In this document: positions 34,919-46,513 of the stretch, piece by piece
How positions within the stretch are numbered: position 1 is the stretch's first letter
How the letters are laid out: each line of letters opens with the position of its first letter
Position numbers and translations under genes: made by a program
NCBI GenBank assembly: GCA_003024175.1
Contig: MDYQ01000104.1
Coordinates: 1-64,000 of the forward strand
Source: Planoprotostelium fungivorum
Taxonomy: Eukaryota; Evosea; Variosea; Cavosteliida; Cavosteliaceae
Direction: 5' to 3'
Length of the DNA: 64,000 nt
Notes under the pieces: generated by a model
What the model saw: the letters and a program-made list of their open reading frames with translations, nothing else
What the model was told of the DNA's origin: nothing
Database searches by the model: none

Positions 34919-36217
34919 ATGAGGATGTTGAAGAACCTCATTGTAAGGATCTTTCGGTATCTGTTTGTATACTGTTCTATCGCCATCGACCTGTGGGACA
35001 TCTATGTGCATTCTATCTTGAGCATCTTCCTGTTCGTTAGACCTCTTCCCTACATTAAGACGGAGAGGTCGGCGATATTGATCACTGGTGTATCTTCTGG
35101 TATTGGAAGGTGAGATATATTCACACGACACCATGGAGTAACATTTCTACCGCAGATATCTTGCACACCAGTTTGCATATAGAGGATATACTGTATTTGG
35201 CACCGTTCGAAATGCTAAGGACGCTCAAAAGTTTGAATCAGACATATCTGATCTGAAGACCAAGGGTGGAAAAGCATACGGTGAGGAGATGTTACATCCA
35301 ATCTGATGCAACCAACAGGACACTTACACGCAGTCGTGATGGACGTCACAGATAAGGAACAGTGCAGAGCCGCCGTGAACTCCATCGAAGCGAGACTCAA
35401 GAGAGACGGTGAGAAGAACCTCACTCCATCTTCTCATCCTCCATCAGATCTCCATCTCCACGCTCTCATCAACAACGCCGGATTCTTCGCCGATGTCCCC
35501 ATCGCCCTCTCGACCGATGAGTTCAAAGAGAAGATGATGGATATCAACTTCCACGGCCCAGCCAGACTCGTTCAGCTCTTCCTCCCCCTCTTAACGAAAG
35601 TGAAGGGAAGCCGAATCGTCAACATTGGCTCAGTGGCTTCGTTTGTATCAGGTGAAGCTAATCTTATTGTCGATTGGTTCACTGAATGGATCAGGACCAC
35701 TCTTGGGAGTGTACGGAGCCTCGAAGGCAGCTCTGAGATCTTATTCGGAGGCGCTAAATATAGAGTACGCCAAGCTGGGTGTCAGCGTGTCGCACATCAA
35801 CACTGGATCCATCGACACCCGCATGATGAACCAGTGGAAGGATCGTAAACCTTTATCCCAGAGCCCGTACACAAACGTCGACGAGAACGATTCGGACACC
35901 CCGCTGTACAAGGTGAAGACTTGTTCTGAAGTTCAACTGAAGATGTCACAGGACATGCAGCAGCTGACGGATCAGGCGAGGGACATGGTGGAATACAGCA
36001 GTGGACTGCTGTACCAATCTGAACAGGCGAGTTGTAGACGAGTGGAGAGGAGGCTGAAGGTGTGTAGGTGGTTTTCTTTCCAGTGAAACATGCAGTGGAG
36101 GGCAGTTGGCCCCTCCCTCATTATTACGCCGGCTTCGACTCGAAGATATTGAGGACTCTGTGTTCCATCATGCCGGACAACTTGAGAGTGACCCTCACGG
36201 GAAGACAACACAAGTGA
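34919..36217 (+). CDS. Membrane-anchored short-chain dehydrogenase/reductase
   Basis: A hydrophobic N-terminal segment (LIVRIFRYLFVYCSIAIDLW) precedes a classical SDR fold. It has the NAD(P)-binding TGVSSGIG, the LINNAGF motif, a serine-bearing RIVNIGSVASFVSG strand and the catalytic YGASK. It also has the SHINTGSIDTRM loop typical of retinol/17-beta-hydroxysteroid dehydrogenase-like members. A 53-nt intron that carries a GTTGTAGACG half-site joins the helix ending YQSEQA to MKHAVEGSWPLPHYYAGFD in the last exon, giving a C-terminus of DNLRVTLTGRQHK. I infer an ER or lipid-droplet oxidoreductase acting on a retinoid, steroid or lipid-like substrate. Substrate and cofactor choice cannot be read with confidence. 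Confidence 0.88.
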
Positions 36218-36421
36218 TAGACATAAAAGACTGTCTGAATCATCACGTTCGTCAACGACATGCATCTGTGATCTATGCAAGCTCTATGTTTGATATGAAG
36301 AGACCATTTGACAGGATTACATCTTGTGCCCAATTCATGATGAGTGGGCGTTGTAGATGCCGTCATATTCAAGCGAGAACTCGCAGTCAATTTCCTCCGA
36401 GAAAGATCACACACGCATCAC

Positions 36422-37186
36422 ATGATGATGGAGGAAATCATGCAACAGGACGCCACAAATATGGAGACGCAAACCATACAGAGCATCGCCCCAGACAAAG
36501 CGGAATGGCAGGTATGATATGAGCATCGGGTGTGGTATTTTAAACGCTACAGTTGTCTCCTATCGTGCTTCACCAAGGCCAGTGGATAAGAACGAAACCG
36601 CAGTTGGTGGAGTCGGCAGGTAGATTAAATGGGCGGCACAATAATGCGATTTTAGAATCGACCGATAGCTCCGAGTTGACTTTGGAGAGGCCGAGAACAG
36701 CCAGATGGAGCACATCTGATATCACATGTTCTCTCCCCATCTTATCACCTCTCAACTCACCAGTGAGTCTCATCCGGAAGATCCACATCGATTCACGATC
36801 TACGTGACTGATCCATTCGACAGAGAATCATTCGCCCACCGGGATCACCTCTCCGACAGCCACCCAGTCGATTGATGCTGGGAAGATATCGAGCCATGAT
36901 AACAGACACATCGGTCAAGGCCATCTGCGCTCCACCTTCATCGACCACGAAACTGAGTGGAGGCGTAAAGAAGAAGGTGGGCTCATCTTGACCATCCACC
37001 ACTGAATGCATCACCCAGAACAAGACGTGGAAAATGGAAGAGATTGCCAATCGCCTGTGTGGGTTAACGCTGGAGGGGAAGAAGAACAAGAGCAGCTCAT
37101 TCGAAGACATGAGAAGTCTCGGCAACGAATTAAGACGAATGGCCCAGGTGGCATTTGCAGAAGACTCAGACTTGGATCTCTTGTGA
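36422..37186 (+). CDS. Protein of unknown function
   Basis: Starting at MMMEEIMQQDATNMET, four GT-AG introns of about 36-61 nt produce one continuous frame. Its segments are IQSIAPDKAEWQ, SPIVLHQGQWIRTKPQLVES, SSELTLERPRTARWSTSD, RIIRPPGSPLRQPPSRLMLG, SGGVKKKNKTWKMEEIANRL and RRMAQVAFAEDSDLDLL at the end. The intron removed between KKK and NKTW is 42 nt and shifts nothing else. The protein is basic in the middle and acidic at the end, with predicted helix in the last 60 residues. I do not recognise it. A long open frame on the opposite strand (36793-37230) is a shadow. A GCGTTGTAGATG half-site at 36345-36356 lies in the upstream spacer. Confidence 0.5.
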
Positions 37187-37577
37187 GTTTGGAAGATGCA
37201 CATGATGATGCTGATTCGACGCAAGGGCATCTCAGATGGGAATCGTGTGGGTCAACAAACCAAAACACAACCAGAGAGTTGCAAAAGAAGAAGAGATGGA
37301 TTCAGACGGAGAGTGATAGAGAGGGTTCTCTCTGTCATATGAAGACCTCAGAGCTATCCCCTGTACAGACGCATAAATGGGTTTCTACTCCATGCACATT
37401 GCATCGTGTGGACGTGATGTTGGTCTTTACGTGTGTCTGGTTGTCTTTAAGGCCGCGTCACGATTCACCCCCACTGGTTTTATTGTGCGGAAGTTTCACG
37501 GAATCTCGCATCACAAAAGGGGAAGCGGCATCTTGTGATTACCCATCTGATCTCATTCTCTATATACCACACGAGTC
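37187..37577. other. Intergenic promoter region
   Basis: No gene seen. A CTCTATATACC sequence at about 37557-37567 sits only some 12 bp before the next start codon. It may be a TATA-like element for a transcript with a very short leader, or chance AT richness. Confidence 0.35.
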
Positions 37578-38579
37578 ATGACACCGCAGCTGCTCGTCAT
37601 CTTCTTGCTCTTTCCCATAGCACTATCGAGCTGGTCCGATTGCAAGTATGTTGCACCGAATGGTGACATCTTCGATCTATCTGCTCTTCAAGCGGAGAAC
37701 GACACAAAATGGGGACCTGGTTATGTCACTGGGGAAGTTGATACATCGCAAAGGGAAGAGTGGTACTTTAGCATCTGCCGCTCGCTCAAATATATTCCAC
37801 CGGGATGTTCTAGCGATGCAACGATCTGTCGTTTGTACGGTGAAAAGGGCCATCTCAATCAATCAGAGGTCATGCTCTATAACAATGACACTATTGTACA
37901 CTTCACAAACGGTGAGAGACCTTTCATCGCTAGACATTGAATCCTCACAGCCACCGGTGATGACGCGTTCAAGTTGTCCGTAGTGCAGAGCTTTGGAGCT
38001 CCTGATGGAGGTCCAAAAACACTTCGAGTCGATTTCCACTGCAGCGGACAGGAGCTCATCGAGATCGCCAAGAGGCCCGCCGTAGACTATCTGTATACTG
38101 TCTCTTGGTTCTCTGATTCTCTATGTTCACAACCACACCGTATCAGCAAGATAGAACTCATCTACAATACTCTGGGGGCCGGTGCCATCATCGCCATCAT
38201 GTGAGCTTATGCATTCGCTTGTGAGCAAGCGTTCATTTCTCTCAGATTGGCTGTACTCATCATCTGCTTCTTCATCACTGGCATCATCGTAAACATAACG
38301 ATACTCAAGAAGAGAGGCATACACATCATACCTCTCGCCGCCTCCATCAGGGTGAAGATCATCTCATACATTCACATGACGTGCTTCATACAACATGATA
38401 TCGTCACCACTTCCTGTATCATCTCTCACCATCTCCAATCCCATCACCCTCTAATCGTCATCATCACCATCATCACATCATAGATATTCTCACACACGCT
38501 GCAGGATGTCATCTCAGCCGCCAGAAACAAGAAGAACGGAGTCGACGACACCGGCCTGACCTACGCAGAGATGGAATGA
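37578..38579 (+). CDS. MRH-domain sorting receptor, type I membrane
   Basis: Signal peptide MTPQLLVIFLLFPIALS. A cysteine-rich lumenal domain follows with the mannose-6-phosphate-receptor-homology spacing: CKYVAPNGDIFDLSALQ, REEWYFSICRSL, PPGCSSDATICRLYG, RVDFHCSG. A membrane segment (GAGAIIAIM joined to LAVLIICFFITGIIVNITIL) spans an intron. The cytosolic tail ends DTGLTYAEME, in which YAEM fits the Y-x-x-hydrophobic endosomal sorting signal. The last exon is separated by a roughly 160-nt intron of CATCATC-type low complexity, longer than most here. Size and layout resemble the cation-dependent M6P receptor and Atg27-like proteins. I infer lysosomal or autophagic cargo sorting. The stop is 28 bp from the next gene's stop. 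Confidence 0.75.
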
Positions 38580-38606
38580 TAAAACAACATCGATTTATCT
38601 CCATCC

Positions 38607-40636
38607 CTACATCTTTGACGCGGGGAGGTTTCTCAATGCCTGTCTGACTCCCAAGTCCATGAGAACTTCTTCTGATCCTCCCAAGATGGCGTCAAACTTG
38701 ACCGTTCTCGCAAAGTTCTCCACCTTCGAGCCCATTCCGGTCTGTCCTCCGTCATCAACTGATGTCCACCTCATCGTCTCTCACCTTTGTGATTCCTCTT
38801 CCTCCAAGAATCTGCACGGCTTGATCTGCGATAAAGTGGCTGGCTCGGGTGGCGCTGGCCTTCAACAGACCGATCTGACCAGCGAGGTACTTGCTCTGCT
38901 GCTTGTAGTTCATCTTTGTCATCTGGTAGGTGACGTTCTCGAGCCAAGCCTGGTGGGACTCGCAGAGTGAGATCATGGCGGCCAGCTTGTTACGGATAAC
39001 GGCCTGGCTGACGAGTGGCTTACCAAAGACCTTTTCTATTCAGTCGAGTCCTCTCTCTCTCCTCACCTTTCTCTGTACGGCCCACTTGATGCACTCTTCC
39101 ACGATGGTTCTCGCACCTCGAACGGCGGCAGTGACCATGACCCATCTCTCGTGGTTGAAGTTGCTGAGAATGACCTGCAGACCCTTGTTCTCCTCTCCCA
39201 AGAGGTTCTCCACGGGTACCTGTCATCCCATCGGTGTGACGTCATCACTCTACACTCCACCTTGACGTCCTCGAAGATGATGTAGGCGGTACCAGCGGTG
39301 GGGGAGTAAGAGGTCTTGATGGGCTTGGTCTCCACACCATCTCCTCTCTCGATGAGGAGCATGGATAGACCGGCGTCGGTTCTGACTCCAGTGGAGAAGT
39401 AGTCGGAGAAGGTTCCGTTGGTGATCCACTTCTTCGTGCCGTTGACGATGTAGAACTTTCCACACTCGGATTTGGTGGCAGTGCATCTCAATCCTACGAA
39501 GACTTAATCTTTCTTCGAAGGAAAACAATAAACGTGAGAATAAATGTGAGAATAAAAGAGGTAAAAGACGCACCGGCGACATCAGAGCCAGCGAAAGCTT
39601 CGGAGATGGCGAGGGAGATGAATTTCTTTCCAGAGAAGACTTCGTTGCAGATCTTCTCTTTCAGCTCGGGGCGGGCAAAGTTGAGTACGGGGGGTAGACC
39701 GATGACCATTCCTCCCAAGAAACCATCCTGGAAACCTCGAGTGCTCATGCGGCACAGCTCTTGGTTGATGATCAACTCGTGGAAGTAGTCAAAATCTTCT
39801 CCCTTCAATCCAGTGGGGAGAACCTGATCGATAGTTCACACGAGATAAAGGTGAATCACATATAGATGATGATGCGACATGTGTCCTCGAAGGTGAGTGA
39901 CTCACTTGGCCGTGGAGGTGCTTTCCAGGTCCAAGTCTCATGCGATGGAGGTTGATGTCGGTGATCTTCTTCATGCACTCATCGCTGATCCTCTTTCCGT
40001 CTTCCTCTCGAGCACGTGCCTCTGGAATGATCTATAGAAATGTCACTGGGCTGCAGCTGTCAAGTCTACACGCCTCCTTGTCACAGAACTCTCTGAACCA
40101 CTTCTGGAACTTGCGGTGTCCCTCGTTGTAGTACGGAGAAGAGTAAGCGGGTGTCAACCAAGTGGGTTCAGCGTAAGGTACCTAGGATCGGATCAGAAAA
40201 TGCAAGTGTGGAGGTTGGATCGATGACGGTTGAAATGAGAGGAGATTTACATCGGAGAGAGCTCCTGGGACGAAGGGTCTGACGGTTGGCTTGTGGCCCT
40301 CGATGTGTCCGATGGCGTATCTCTTGTACTTGTCTAATACTTCGTGTCTGTGGAGCTGATAAAAGACCTCGGTAGAGTCCTACATTGCGTGAGATGAGGA
40401 GAAGAAGCTGCAGGTCTTCACCTTTCCTGCGACATCCTCATCATACAGAACGACACCACCTCCGGGATGTAACTCGGCAAAGTTGGAGAGGTCATAGACA
40501 GTTCCGTCGACGATGATCCAAAGATCGTCCTTCTTGTTGTGCTGATGATGTAAATGAGTGAGAGAGGGGGAGAGGCTCCCGTGAAGGGGCTCACCTTGGC
40601 GACTTCTTCTACGGTGAAGGTGCGGAGTTCTGGCAT
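38607..40636 (-). CDS. Cytochrome b5-acyl-CoA dehydrogenase fusion
   Basis: The N-terminal 80 residues are a cytochrome b5 domain (MPELRTFTVEEVAK, then WIIVDGTVYDLSNFAELHPG and YQLHRHEV, giving the two haem-ligating histidines). A full acyl-CoA dehydrogenase follows. It has a helical N-domain with INQELCRMSTRGFQDGFLGG, the FAD-proximal SLAISEAFAGSDVAG and KWITNGTFSDYF, and the C-domain HERWVMVTAAVRGARTIVEE and QAVQILGGRGIT. Such fusions are common in fungi and some protists. The C-terminus LRNLPASKM ends in -SKM, a recognised variant PTS1, so peroxisomal location is plausible. Catalysis there would pass electrons through the b5 domain or to oxygen. About eight short introns occur. It shares a 130-bp divergent promoter with the SET gene. 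Confidence 0.87.
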
Positions 40637-40766
40637 GGTCTCTGTCTGTAGACTGGGTTTGAAAATGGAAGGGAGAGCTGGCTTTCCCTTCCGCTTACAA
40701 ATGCAACTACAACGAGTCAGTTTCTGCCGTCTTCACAAATTAGCCGATGGATGAGATCATTGAACG

Positions 40767-42040
40767 ATGGAACACATACAAAGCCAATTATCGTCGTTTC
40801 CTCTATTGATGAGAAGAACTGAACATCAGGGAAGGTTTCTCGTCTCCACCAGGGATATCAAGATCGATGAAGCTGTCTTCAGAGGACTTGCCATCGGTGT
40901 ATCGATTTCAGACACATACAAGAGACATATATGTGCCACCTGCTTCTTTCACGGAAAAGAATGGATAGATGATGGCAGTGATGTCTCTGATGAAGAGGCA
41001 GGCATCTTCGATATTGAGAAGGTGAGACGCCTCCACCGATCTTCTCTAACAGGCAAAAAAGCTTTCTGTTTCATCAGATGCACAATTACCATATCATTGC
41101 AAGGATTGCCAGCAAGTCTATTACTGTTCCATCAAATGTGCCGAAGGGAACATCTCCCAGAATGACATCACTCAACAGGTGCGATCGTACATCATTATAG
41201 CAGCTACCAACGAAGTCGACAGTCACAAGACTTCCGAGCCGTAAGAGGAGATCACTGGAAAGTCACCAGAGCGAGACCAACCACATCTCACGGCAGACAC
41301 TGTCACCTCTATCAGAGGCTCTCCCAAATTCACCTGGAGACCGAATCGGCCACCTTCACTCGTCTCTTGATCCAAATACTGTCCACAAGAGAAACCAAAC
41401 ACACATCAGATCAGCAGATGGTGATACCCACCTTTGATGATGTGATGCATCTCGTATCGACGAGAGAACATTGGAAGCAAGAAGATAAAGACACGTGGAA
41501 GAATGTGATCGATTTCATCCGGGAGAGTCACACAGATCTGCATGAGGTGATACATCGTTCAAAACAGAAGTGAATGGTGCAGGGAGAGAAAGAGGAGGAG
41601 TGGGTGGCAGATATGGTATCTAGAGTGGCATCCAACTGCTTCAGAACGTGGACTCCTGATGAGTCGAAATGTTATGGAAGAGGTGGTGACCTCATCTTCA
41701 TCAACACCTGACGATGACCAAGCTCTCTTTCCTCTGGCGAGTTACTTCAATCATTCGTGTGAACCCAACTGCTTCGTGAGCTCCTCTGCCGACGTCATCG
41801 AGATCATCACACTGCGAGATGTGAGTTGTTTAGGAATACATTGAGATGTGACACATACAGGTGAGCGAGGGAGAAGAATTAACGTTTCGTTACATCGACG
41901 TAAATCAGACGAGAGATAAGAGGAGGCAACAACTTTGGGACAGCTATCAGTTCATGTGCGCATGCAGCAGGTGTGCCTCATGAAGGAGATGACAACTTAC
42001 CTCCATCAGATGTGAGCGAGAGAAGAACGAGACCACATGA
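40767..42040 (+). CDS. SMYD-type SET/MYND lysine methyltransferase
   Basis: The protein begins MEHIQSQLSSFPLL. The split SET domain opens with QGRFLVSTRDIKIDEAVFRG. A MYND zinc finger interrupts it: ICATCFFHG, then CKDCQQVYYCSIKCAEGN across introns. The SET core ends with PLASYFNHSCEPNCFV (the NHS-C-P-N pseudoknot motif), then EGEELTFRYIDV, then the post-SET cysteines FMCACSRCEREKNETT, whose last part comes from a tiny final exon. All motifs expected for S-adenosylmethionine-dependent lysine methylation are present. Targets may be histones or non-histone proteins. Spacing to the convergent ZFYVE26-like gene is 112 bp. Confidence 0.85.
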
Positions 42041-42151
42041 AAATCGAATCCACAACATCCGAGGAGGTTAAAAGTGGAATGTCGCATGATGATGATGAGA
42101 AGAATTCCTCTGAAGACTTTATAAAACGTCTCCTGATATGCACAATTGACC

Positions 42152-45100
42152 TCATTCCGTCTGTCCGTTCTGCATGAGAGATAAGTACTGTTCCGCCAGT
42201 CTCAGCTCCGTCATGTAATTCTTCGTCTTCGCTTCGTCTCTGATGCTCACCACCTGTCGTATCCATCAGCCATCCCATCATCACGATCATCATCACGATG
42301 ATCGATGATCCCATCACCTTCTGTACATTGGCCGTCTTCACAGCGAGAAGATATGCCGATTTCAACTTTCCACACCGAATGAGAGCATCGATCCTCCCTT
42401 CCTCTGAAGTGATCGACGAGATCCAGCTCTCCGCCTCCTTGTTGTTCCCCTGCCCCAACAATTTGTCGATCACTTCGTGCACCAGCGAATCCCAATCTTC
42501 TTCGCTCTCCATCATGGGCTGTACACCTTCAGATGCGTCACCCTCTTCTCTCACCCTGGCTCTCTTGACGATCTTTCTCATGAGCTTGAGGTGATCGTTG
42601 GTGGAGGTGTGTTCGACTGCAGCGAGGATGATCTTTCGGGTGGGGAGTTTGAAGGAGACCATCACCGTGACACCCAGATCGATAAAGTCTTGCAGTAACA
42701 AGGCTTCTGCGATCTCTGCCTATCGATCAGAGGAGCCATACAATCTCTTCTTCGTAGAAATGTCTCGTTGTAGATGAAAAGAGTGTATCGTTGTAGATGA
42801 AAAGAGTGTATCGTTGTAGATGATAGAGATGTCTCGTTGTAGATGAACTCACGGCATCTCTGAGAGGAGGAACCGAATACGCTCAACTTGGAAGTCGTCT
42901 CCGTTTGTCCCAGTGCCTCGATGATGCCCTGTTGTAGATTGACCCTCTTGATGTACTTGTGAAGATCCGCCTTGGCCATCATCCCCGTTCCCTGTGTGGG
43001 CTCTACGTCACTGTCCAATTGTCTCGTGAAATAAGTCTGCTCCCTCTCAGCCCTCTTCTCCTCTCTCTTCCCACCTTGGCTCTCTCCAGGAATTGATCCT
43101 TCTGAATGAATTGATCGCTCTTGACGTAAGCTTTGATGCACGTGAGTCCTGCTCTTCCCCAATCTTTCATGGCGACTTGGAAGCTCAATAGCTCTTCCAA
43201 TCTGTCCTTACTGTTTAGACAGTTACAGCAAGCCAAGAGATAGTCCCAGCTGTGTTGCATCTCTGGATCTGTATGACGGGTGAGTCTCTTGTTGTAATCG
43301 TTGATTCACCCGCTTCGAATACGGCTTGGAGGAGTTCTGGGATGTTATTCTGCGTGATGAAATAGTGAACGATGTCGTTGGCAAACCACTGGGGTGTCAC
43401 TTGTTTTCGATTGATCGAGTAGACGCACAGCTGTCGTATGTCACCTTCACTCCTCACACTCCTCACCTCTTTGTATCTCTTCCAATGGATGAGGAACTTG
43501 TTCATCAGTGTCGGTGTTCCGTATTCCGTCAGATAATATCTTTCACTCGTCATTCGTTCATTCACCGAATGATCCTCACATGCACTCCTGAAATAGACTC
43601 TCCCTCTCTGGGCTCCACACGTCAGATGCTCCCCCCACCTTGGGAGAGGCTATCGTGGAGGCTATTTTTATCACTATCTCCCTTCTCCACTCTCTCTCAC
43701 CTCTCTGTCGGCTGACTGTGTCGGGTGATTTATTCACCACTTCCTCTCGATTCATTCTGAAGGAAGACCTCCTGTCCTTCTCTTTGCTCACCGTCGTCTC
43801 CTTCTGTACACGATCAGTCGACGTCGACGTGCGTTGTAGATGACCTCGTTCACTTGGGGTAGAAAGTCTAGGATGGACAAGATGTTCTTCAAGACGGTAT
43901 CGATCTCCTGTCGTGACGTCTTTGGTGAAGATAGAGCGTGTTTGAATTTGTCGTGGGCCTGCGAGTGATCACCGCTGCGCAGACAGTGCATGCCCCAGGC
44001 TGTCCACACGGGCTCTCTGTCCAAGCTGTATCGAGAGCACACGTAGAGTGAGATCTCATATTCTTCTCCCTGGATGAGTAGGTCTCTCAGGTACCTGCGA
44101 TCGTTGAACGTGAGAAGGAGAATTCGACTCACCTGACTTTGTTCTTGTCGGTCAGCTCCAAGAGAGAATAATTCAAGTTCAATCGAGCACCCTGCAGTCT
44201 CTTCATCAATTCGATGTCACAGAGATAAGAGTCACACAGGGATTCCTGCTCCGTTGAGTCGAGTGCACGTCATCACACGTCACATCACCCTCCCTCGATC
44301 CATGTGTTCGTTCGATGCAAAGAACAACTTGGCCTCAGATATGATGCGGTTCATCGCATTGACCAACATCACTTCTGCACTGCCGGACATCATCTTCTGT
44401 CCCTCTCTCTTCTGATTCATGTCGCCTTGTTTCTTCAGATGTCATCTCTCCATTCATCTCACCAGATATGAGATCACAGAAGTCGATGAGGTGTTGTCCC
44501 AACTTGGATGATTTTCCCAATTTGAGGATGGAGAGGGAGAGGTGTAGATTGTGATGGCCGCTGTTGAAGAAGTGACTCGATCGAATGGATTCGTCTTGTT
44601 CGATGTAACCTGATCATGGTGATTATCTCATTCGGATGTGATGTGACGTCGATGTGAATGTTCATCATCGATGTGATACCTGTCAATACGGCATCCCAAT
44701 GTCCGATGTAATCGTAATTCAACCAGAAAGTACCACCTACATCATTCATTCACTGAAGAATTCTTTCTACTCACCTGTGATGGTGGAGATGGAATCCGCA
44801 CTGACTCTCTTCTTCGATGTCTTTCGGAAACTGCATCTCTCGAACGCATCACTCATCAGACTGGAGAAAGTCAACGATGTGAACGTGAAAGTCAACGATG
44901 AGACGGTTCAATCGACGATGAAGAGACATCACTTGTCCAACTGTGGGGGTAGGTGGATGTCTTCCCGGAAATCCAGAGCCTTTCTAGCGTACTGGAGCAA
45001 CTTGGTGCTGGTGATGAGCTCTGGATACTGCCTGAGGATACATCCTGCCTCATCAATGTATTCCATCATGATGAGATTCTCCACGATGAGATCAGGAAAT

Positions 45101-46377
45101 CGGATGAGATGGTACATCTGCTCTTGTCTCTCGGGGCTGATCATGAGGAGGACTCGGATGCCTATGAAGGGATTCCCCTTGTCTCTCATCTCTGGCTCCA
45201 GCAGCTTTTCAAAGATCAACCTGGAACATGGACTCTGGCTGATGTACTGATTTAAATTCGAATTGTCTGCGTTTTATTCAGCGTGAGGGAGAGATGAGAG
45301 TTACTCACCCACTGAACTCCTCCTCCTCAGTTTGTTTGGAGTCTTCTCTTTCTTCTCTTCTCCCTTCTTCATCTTCCTCTCCAGTTGTTCTCTCCTGAGG
45401 TGAAGTATGTCACTCTCATTGGAGGGTGTGCTGCCTCCACTTCTGACGGGTGACACCGACGTCTCTTCATCATGCTGTCCATCATCATCACTCCATCATC
45501 GTGACATGTCATCGACATGAATGATCTCACGAATCGAGGTACTGTGGCAGATATAGTTCTTCCCCTCCTGTTCACTTCCTCTCTGGGTGAGTCGCTCGCA
45601 TCACTCGATACACTGCTGCTGCTGCGAGAGAACATGGAAGAGGGGTTCAACACGTGCACGGGGCTGGTGTATACGTTCGTGCCAAAGACGTATGATTGTC
45701 GGGGCTGTAGAGGATGAGAAGAGATGGAGGGTGATGGACTCACTGTGAGGGCCTCTGAGTCGTTGAATTGATCTAAGACGAGGCCGAGCACTTGTTGTTC
45801 GTTCATGGCGTCGTCTTCAGAGTCATTGGTAGTGATGGAAGAAGATAAGACCGTCGGTGGATCGGAGGAATCTGAAGAAGGCATTCCTTCCAACTGTTTT
45901 CATCGTCACTTTTATCAGCGAGTCTGTCTTCACCTGCACGTGCTCTACATCTTCGGCCTCCTTGAGGTAATCTTCCCACTGTGCGATAACTTGATCGAGA
46001 TCTTCCTCTTCTTCTTCTTCTGTTTCGCTTGGCAAGTGAATCGAATTTCTGTCTGGAGATGATTTCAAGATGGGAGTTGATTGTCCACTGCTTGAGACGG
46101 ACTGTCAAATCGTATGAGCTATCACACTCAACATATGACACATTCGTGAGATCGAGCGAACGGGGATCGATGAATGAGAATAGATAGTGACCGTGGCAAG
46201 ATGTACCTGGCTGGGAGATGAGATTTTCCTCCTACGTTGAGGAGAGGAGACCATCAACTGATCTACTAGTAATCTTCGTACATCTCCATTCACTTCCTTG
46301 CTCTGTGTGGAATGAGATTGGCAGATGTAAGCCGAGATGGTCGAAGATCTTATCACCTTTATCGCATCTCTGTTCAT
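42152..46377 (-). CDS. ZFYVE26/spastizin-like protein
   Basis: The C-terminal region carries TPR-like helices such as DYLLACCNCLNSKDRLEELL with MKDWGRAGLTCIKAYV. The conserved end is IRCGKLKSAYLLAVKTANVQ, then RDEAKTKNYMTEL, which matches the C-terminus of spastizin (ZFYVE26), a partner of spatacsin and AP-5 in lysosome reformation. The middle has WFANDIVHYFITQNNIPELL and acidic, Ser-rich low-complexity stretches (SSSSVSSDASDSPREE, ETEEEEEEDLDQVI). No FYVE finger is visible, and the protein (about 1,050 residues) is far shorter than human spastizin. The proposed start MNRDAIK at 46377 is uncertain, and two genes could be merged here. The intron near 42710-42853 holds four half-sites in tandem. 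Another, near 43842, begins GTCATCTACAACG. Confidence 0.65.
42766..42846. repeat. Four tandem half-sites, 23-bp period, in an intron
   Basis: CGTTGTAGATGA recurs at 42766, 42789, 42812 and 42835, exactly 23 bp apart. The spacers are related (GAGTGTAT or GATGTCT type). The array sits in an intron of the ZFYVE26-like gene that joins QRCQ to IAEALLLQDF. On the gene's sense strand the unit reads TCATCTACAACG, the left arm of the palindrome. Confidence 0.88.
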
Positions 46378-46513
46378 GTTAAGAGTAGGACAGAGCAACG
46401 TCGTGAGTGTGCTTGTACTTCGTACCGTAGGAGATCGGACTGCAATCGTTGCGCTGAAATACAACCCACCGAGATGTCCAAACCACCACGCTCATTTCCA
46501 CGAAAACTAACGA

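Noticed and set aside
36793-37230. 145-codon minus-strand ORF
   Set aside because: It is antisense to plus-strand exons that join in frame through 42-61 nt introns; its sequence shows no motif.
38353-38512. CATCATC-rich stretch as a CRISPR or satellite array
   Set aside because: It is simple-sequence filler within one intron of the MRH gene, with no fixed repeat-spacer pattern.
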